11,272 nt of DNA from Spirosoma fluviale (GTDB lineage Bacteria > Bacteroidota > Bacteroidia > Cytophagales > Spirosomataceae), in the NCBI GenBank assembly GCA_945906915.1, contig CAMDSI010000055.1, positions 1-11,272 of the forward strand, in the 5' to 3' direction. Numbering within the stretch: position 1 is the stretch's first letter; the number at the start of each line of letters is the position of its first letter. Below the pieces are notes generated by a model. It saw nothing but the letters and a program-made list of their open reading frames with translations, was not told the DNA's origin and ran no database searches. Shown here in pieces: positions 8,022-11,272 of this stretch. A program made the translations under genes and the position numbers.

Positions 8022-9152
8022 ATGACTTTTTATCCTTCGATTCCATCTCCTTGTTTTGTATTGGAGGAAAATTTATTGATTGCTAATTTAGAGCTTTTAA
8101 AAAAGGTTCAAATTGAAGCGGGTGTCGAAATTATATGTGCCTTAAAGGGTTTCTCCTTTTACCATGAATTCCCTTTAGTGAAGCAGTATTTAGCAGGGGC
8201 TACTGCCAGTTCTTTACATGAAGCTCGTTTAGCTTTTGAAGAGATGGGCGTGCGACCTCATGTTTATTCGCCTGCGTATTTAGAATCAGAATGGCAGGAA
8301 TTACTCACTTATGCGGGTCATATTAGCTTTAATTCTTTGAATCAATACCATCAATTTACAGATAGGGCTCATTCTGCTGGAATTTCCTGTGGGCTTCGCA
8401 TAAATCCAGAATATGCCGAGGTGGAAACAGACATGTATAATCCCTGTGTGGCTGGTTCTCGTTTAGGTATTCGACGCACTGATTTAGGAGATCTGCCAGC
8501 AGGAATTGAAGGTTTGCATTCGCATACACTTTGCGAGAATGATTCTTTTGTTTTGGAACGTACCTTAGCTGTGATAGAAGAGAAGTTTGGTGACTTATTG
8601 CCTTCGCTTACCTGGTTAAATCTAGGTGGTGGGCATTTAATCACCAGAGAAGATTATGATGTGGAACATCTAATTGGACTGTTAAAAGGGTTTCGCGCAA
8701 AATACCCTAACCTTCAAATTATTCTTGAGCCCGGTTCAGCTGTAGGTTGGCAAACTGGTTTTCTAAAATCAACTGTCTTAGATATAGTTGAGTCAGCTGG
8801 TATTAAGGTGGCAATTTTAGATGTTTCTTTCGCAGCCCATATGCCAGATACCTTGGAAATGCCCTATAAGCCTCGCATACGAGGAGCTAATTCAGAGCCT
8901 GAAGGAGGAAAGCCTACCTATCGTTTTGGTGGAATGACTTGTCTTGCAGGGGATTTTTACGGTGATTATTCTTTTGAAAAAGAATTGCAGATAGGGGATG
9001 AAATCATTCTAGAAGATATGATTCACTATACCATGGTAAAAACCACTACTTTCAATGGGGTAAATCTTCCTAGCATTGGAAAAATTGACAAAAAAGGTCA
9101 ATTTCAATTGTTCAAATCTTTCGGATACGAATCTTTTAAAGATCGTTTGTAA
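8022..9152 (+). CDS. nspC: Carboxynorspermidine/carboxyspermidine decarboxylase
   Basis: PLP-dependent decarboxylase of the alanine racemase-fold (fold III) family that removes the carboxyl group from carboxy(nor)spermidine to give (nor)spermidine. With the start at 8022 it has 376 residues, the usual size. Key sites: Lys42 in CALKGFSF forms the PLP Schiff base, GLHSHTLCE (164-172), the phosphate-binding LGGGH (201-205), EPGSA (236-240), and CLAGDFYGDY (307-316) with the conserved Cys and Asp of the active site. An in-frame ATG at 7968 would add 18 residues overlapping the dehydrogenase gene. I prefer 8022 because it lies one base after the dehydrogenase stop and gives an N-terminus starting just before the PSPCFVLEE segment that begins family members. 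The two genes act in consecutive steps and are almost certainly co-transcribed. The stop codon is 3 bp from the 3' end of the convergent tRNA gene. Confidence 0.95.
   Translation: MTFYPSIPSPCFVLEENLLIANLELLKKVQIEAGVEIICALKGFSFYHEFPLVKQYLAGATASSLHEARLAFEEMGVRPHVYSPAYLESEWQELLTYAGHISFNSLNQYHQFTDRAHSAGISCGLRINPEYAEVETDMYNPCVAGSRLGIRRTDLGDLPAGIEGLHSHTLCENDSFVLERTLAVIEEKFGDLLPSLTWLNLGGGHLITREDYDVEHLIGLLKGFRAKYPNLQIILEPGSAVGWQTGFLKSTVLDIVESAGIKVAILDVSFAAHMPDTLEMPYKPRIRGANSEPEGGKPTYRFGGMTCLAGDFYGDYSFEKELQIGDEIILEDMIHYTMVKTTTFNGVNLPSIGKIDKKGQFQLFKSFGYESFKDRL
9082..9104 (-). terminator. Possible minus-strand terminator hairpin inside nspC
   Basis: A perfect 8-bp inverted repeat, AAATTGAC and GTCAATTT, flanks a 7-base spacer. 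Read on the minus strand, the second arm runs into five T in a row, the arrangement of a weak intrinsic terminator. It lies about 50 bases downstream of the tRNA-Ala 3' end in the tRNA's direction of transcription, where the minus-strand operon needs to stop. The stem has only two G-C pairs, and the bases also encode KIDKKGQF of the decarboxylase, so chance is a real alternative. Confidence 0.28.
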
Positions 9153-9155
9153 GTG

Positions 9156-9229
<74 letters not shown>

Positions 9230-9230
9230 A

Positions 9231-9752
9231 TTAAAAGTTAATTTTTACCCCTACACCGCCTTGAATGTGTAGAAAAAATGGATTTGGTAAAAGTTCTGTA
9301 TATAAGCCTAGTTCTGCAAAGAAGGACAAATTAGGTGCGTCGATCGGAAAATATTCTAAACCCGCGACACTTGCCGCTCCTAAACCACGTTTCGTCTCAG
9401 GGAATAGGGAATTATCTGTAAATAAATTTCTGGATACAAATTGAGGACCCGCACCATAATAGTAATGTAAATCTGAATTGACTAAAGTAGGGCGATGCCA
9501 TAAATAAAGGGCATTCAAGGAGAAGCCGATGTTTTGAAAGGTGCCACTTTGATAGGAACGATTAGTCCCCCAAAGTCCCCCATACGACCCAAAATTAAAT
9601 TCTACCGCATTCTTTCCACTCGGTAAATAACGCTTTATCATAAAACCACCTGGTTCTCCTACTCGGAAACCTGCCGCCCAATCTTTCATTTGCGCCTTCG
9701 TTTCAGCAATGCAGCATACAAATAAAAAGAGTAGACTTAGTCGTTTCAACAT
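9231..9752 (-). CDS. Small predicted outer-membrane beta-barrel protein, function unknown
   Basis: I do not recognise a named family. The 173-residue protein has an N-terminal signal peptide: Lys3/Arg4, a hydrophobic core (5-15) and a plausible signal peptidase I site after AETKA (Ala20, mature start Gln21). Cys13 and Cys14 are not in a good lipobox, because Val rather than Gly, Ala or Ser precedes Cys13. The mature part is rich in Gly and aromatic residues, with alternating-hydrophobic strands such as FSLNALYLWH, LHYYYGAGPQFVS, LSFFAELGLYTEL and HIQGGVGVKINF. It ends in Phe, as in the C-terminal strand of outer-membrane barrels. Its size would suit a barrel of roughly eight strands. It starts one base after hisC and ends one base before tRNA-Ala, so it is transcribed with the histidine genes, but nothing in the sequence ties it to histidine synthesis. 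Confidence 0.82.
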   Translation of the reverse strand: MLKRLSLLFLFVCCIAETKAQMKDWAAGFRVGEPGGFMIKRYLPSGKNAVEFNFGSYGGLWGTNRSYQSGTFQNIGFSLNALYLWHRPTLVNSDLHYYYGAGPQFVSRNLFTDNSLFPETKRGLGAASVAGLEYFPIDAPNLSFFAELGLYTELLPNPFFLHIQGGVGVKINF

Positions 9753-9753
9753 C

Positions 9754-10806
9754 TTAAGCAGAATAGAATTGAGTGATTAGTTCAACTAATTTATCGTTTT
9801 CTTCTGATATCCCAATCGTTATCCGAATTGAATCTTCACATAAAGCGACATTACTACGATTTCTAGTGATTAATTTAGAATCAATCAAATAATGGAATAA
9901 GTCAGTTGCTTTATTAAAGTTCACTAAAATAAAGTTCGCATCAGACGGATAAATTTGAAGAACGTCCGATATGGTTGAAAGTCGATTTATTAAATTGGCT
10001 CTTTCTGCTAGAATTAGATCGACTGATTCATCTTTAAACTTAGTATTAGCTAAGGCTTTCACTACAATTTCTTGCGTAGCACCCCCAATGTTATACGGAG
10101 GTTTAATTTTATTGAGTAAACCTACGATGGTGGGATTTGCGAAAGCCATGCCTAGGCGAAGGGAGGCTAGTCCATAGGCTTTGGAAAGAGTTTGCAAAAC
10201 AATCAAGGAGGGATATGTAGCTAATTCTAATAAGAAACTAGGCTCATCGGAAAAATCAATATAAGCCTCATCGATGATAATAAATCCCGATTTATAGGAT
10301 TCAATTAGTGTGTAAATATCAGACCTAGTAAGCTTATTACCAGTCGGATTATTAGGTGAACAAATAAATAGTAAGCGCGTATTTTTGTCAATGGACTGGA
10401 GAATACCAGCTACATCTAATTGATAATCTTTTTTAAGACTAACTTTTCTTTGTTCAATGTGATTAATCGAAGCACTAACCTCGTACATTCCATAGGTAGG
10501 AGGGCAAAGGATGATATTGTGTACACCTGAACGACACGTCATGCGCATGATTAAATCGATGGCTTCATCAGATCCATTTCCTAAGAAGATTTGATCAATA
10601 TGGCAGGATTTAATACGGGCTAATTGCTCTTTAATAGCTAATTGCAACGGATCTGGGTAGCGATTCCAATTTTCAGAAAGTCCTGATCCTAACGGGTTTT
10701 CATTTGCATCTAAAAACACACCCTCTTTTCCCTTAAATTCGTCTCTAGCTGATGAATAGGGTTTTAGGTTACAAATATGTGGCAATATGAAAGCTTCGAA
10801 GTTCAT
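9754..10806 (-). CDS. hisC: Histidinol-phosphate aminotransferase
   Basis: PLP-dependent transaminase (fold type I) that converts imidazole-acetol phosphate and glutamate to histidinol phosphate, the seventh step of histidine synthesis; cytosolic. The 350 residues match the family length. Visible sites: DANENP (33-38), GNGSDEAIDL (76-85) binding the PLP phosphate region, NNPTG (152-156), DEAYIDF (179-185) with Asp179 and Tyr182 contacting PLP, the Schiff-base Lys209 in TLSKAYGLASLRLG (206-219) with Arg217, and Arg328 in SIRITIG (326-332) binding the substrate. Paralogous aromatic aminotransferases share this fold, but adjacency to hisD (2-bp gap) settles the assignment. A small membrane protein gene follows after 1 bp, where hisB is often found in related genomes, so hisB is not the next gene here. 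Confidence 0.96.
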   Translation of the reverse strand: MNFEAFILPHICNLKPYSSARDEFKGKEGVFLDANENPLGSGLSENWNRYPDPLQLAIKEQLARIKSCHIDQIFLGNGSDEAIDLIMRMTCRSGVHNIILCPPTYGMYEVSASINHIEQRKVSLKKDYQLDVAGILQSIDKNTRLLFICSPNNPTGNKLTRSDIYTLIESYKSGFIIIDEAYIDFSDEPSFLLELATYPSLIVLQTLSKAYGLASLRLGMAFANPTIVGLLNKIKPPYNIGGATQEIVVKALANTKFKDESVDLILAERANLINRLSTISDVLQIYPSDANFILVNFNKATDLFHYLIDSKLITRNRSNVALCEDSIRITIGISEENDKLVELITQFYSA

Positions 10807-10808
10807 AT

Positions 10809-11272
10809 TTAGTTTAATCTAATTTTAACAGCATTCGCATGAGCTTGAAGAGATTCGGCCTCTGCCATATCAATGATTGTATTCCCCAGTTGTTCTAGCC
10901 CTTTTTTCGAAATCGACTGTAAGGTTATTTTTTTCGTAAATGAATCTAAGTTTACTCCGGAATAAGCTCTTGCAAATCCATTAGTAGGAAGCGTGTGGTT
11001 CGTGCCAGAAGCATAATCACCAGCTGACTCTGGGGTATAATTACCTAAGAAAATGGAACCTGCATTTCGAATTTCATCAGAAAAATCCTCTTCATTATCG
11101 CAGGCCAGAATTAAGTGTTCGGCAGCGTATTCATTTAATAAGTCGATAGCGTCTTTTTCATTAGCTACCAATACAAATTTGGAATTAGCTAAGGCTTTTT
11201 CGGCCATCTCTTTTCTGGGCAGAGAAATTAACTGTGATGAAATTTCTTTCATCGTCTCTGAAATAATTTCAG
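10809..11272 (-). CDS. hisD: Histidinol dehydrogenase, C-terminal 154 residues, 5' end outside window
   Basis: Zinc enzyme that oxidises L-histidinol to L-histidine in two NAD-dependent steps, the last reactions of the pathway. The frame is open to the right edge, reading EIISET before a Met encoded at 11250-11252 that is internal, not a start, because HisD is about 430 residues. Visible catalytic and zinc regions (numbered from that internal Met): EYAAEHL with the Glu45/His46 catalytic pair (usually written YAPEHL; here Ala replaces Pro), GDYASGTNHTLPT (78-90) with the metal-binding Asp79 and substrate-region His86, GFARAYSGV (92-100), and AHANAV (137-142) with the C-terminal zinc-binding His138. 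All are intact. The gene precedes hisC by 2 bp, giving the order hisD-hisC in one operon whose promoter lies outside the window. Confidence 0.96.
   Translation of the reverse strand, partial: EIISETMKEISSQLISLPRKEMAEKALANSKFVLVANEKDAIDLLNEYAAEHLILACDNEEDFSDEIRNAGSIFLGNYTPESAGDYASGTNHTLPTNGFARAYSGVNLDSFTKKITLQSISKKGLEQLGNTIIDMAEAESLQAHANAVKIRLN

Noticed and set aside
8369..8644. 91-aa minus-strand open frame inside nspC
   Set aside because: Antisense to the PLP-binding core of the decarboxylase; composition typical of a shadow frame.
9131..9143. Short palindrome ATCTTTTAAAGAT near the end of nspC as a terminator
   Set aside because: The arms can form only about five A-T-rich pairs around a three-base loop, with no T run on either strand; too weak to call.
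9971..10177. 68-aa plus-strand open frame inside hisC
   Set aside because: Antisense to the hisC active-site region containing Lys209; no independent support.

Overview
The window looks like chromosomal core sequence from an AT-rich member of the Bacteroidota, most likely Cytophagales. The taxonomic call is an inference. It rests on TAnnTTTG-type -7 promoter boxes in place of E. coli-type ones, no obvious Shine-Dalgarno before the pyrG start, a lysine in YidC where proteobacteria have arginine, a carboxyspermidine-type polyamine pathway, and a small signal-peptide protein ending in Phe as outer-membrane barrels do. I see no insertion sequence, integrase, phage gene, CRISPR array or long repeat. 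Coding density is very high; the longest non-coding stretch is about 100 bp.

Layout. Left part, minus strand: pyrG (CTP synthase) followed 6 bp later by yidC (membrane insertase), which runs off the left edge. A 103-bp divergent intergenic region separates pyrG from a plus-strand gene for a 1107-aa AddA/RecB-like helicase-nuclease. That gene overlaps by 8 bp a lipoprotein of the NlpC/P60 cell-wall hydrolase family. After a 51-bp gap with a good -7 box comes a two-gene polyamine unit: carboxy(nor)spermidine dehydrogenase and, one base later, carboxy(nor)spermidine decarboxylase.

Right part, minus strand: hisD (entering from the right edge), hisC, a small predicted outer-membrane protein and tRNA-Ala(GGC), separated by 2, 1 and 1 bp. 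The tRNA ends 3 bp from the stop of the convergent decarboxylase gene, so neither unit has intergenic room for a terminator.

Functionally the window combines nucleotide synthesis (PyrG), membrane protein insertion (YidC), double-strand break processing (AddA-like), peptidoglycan turnover (NlpC/P60), spermidine synthesis and histidine synthesis. I did not find a convincing undescribed system. The most notable points are the packing of the tRNA gene directly behind a protein-coding operon, a possible antisense-strand terminator inside the decarboxylase gene, and the unexplained outer-membrane protein in the histidine operon.
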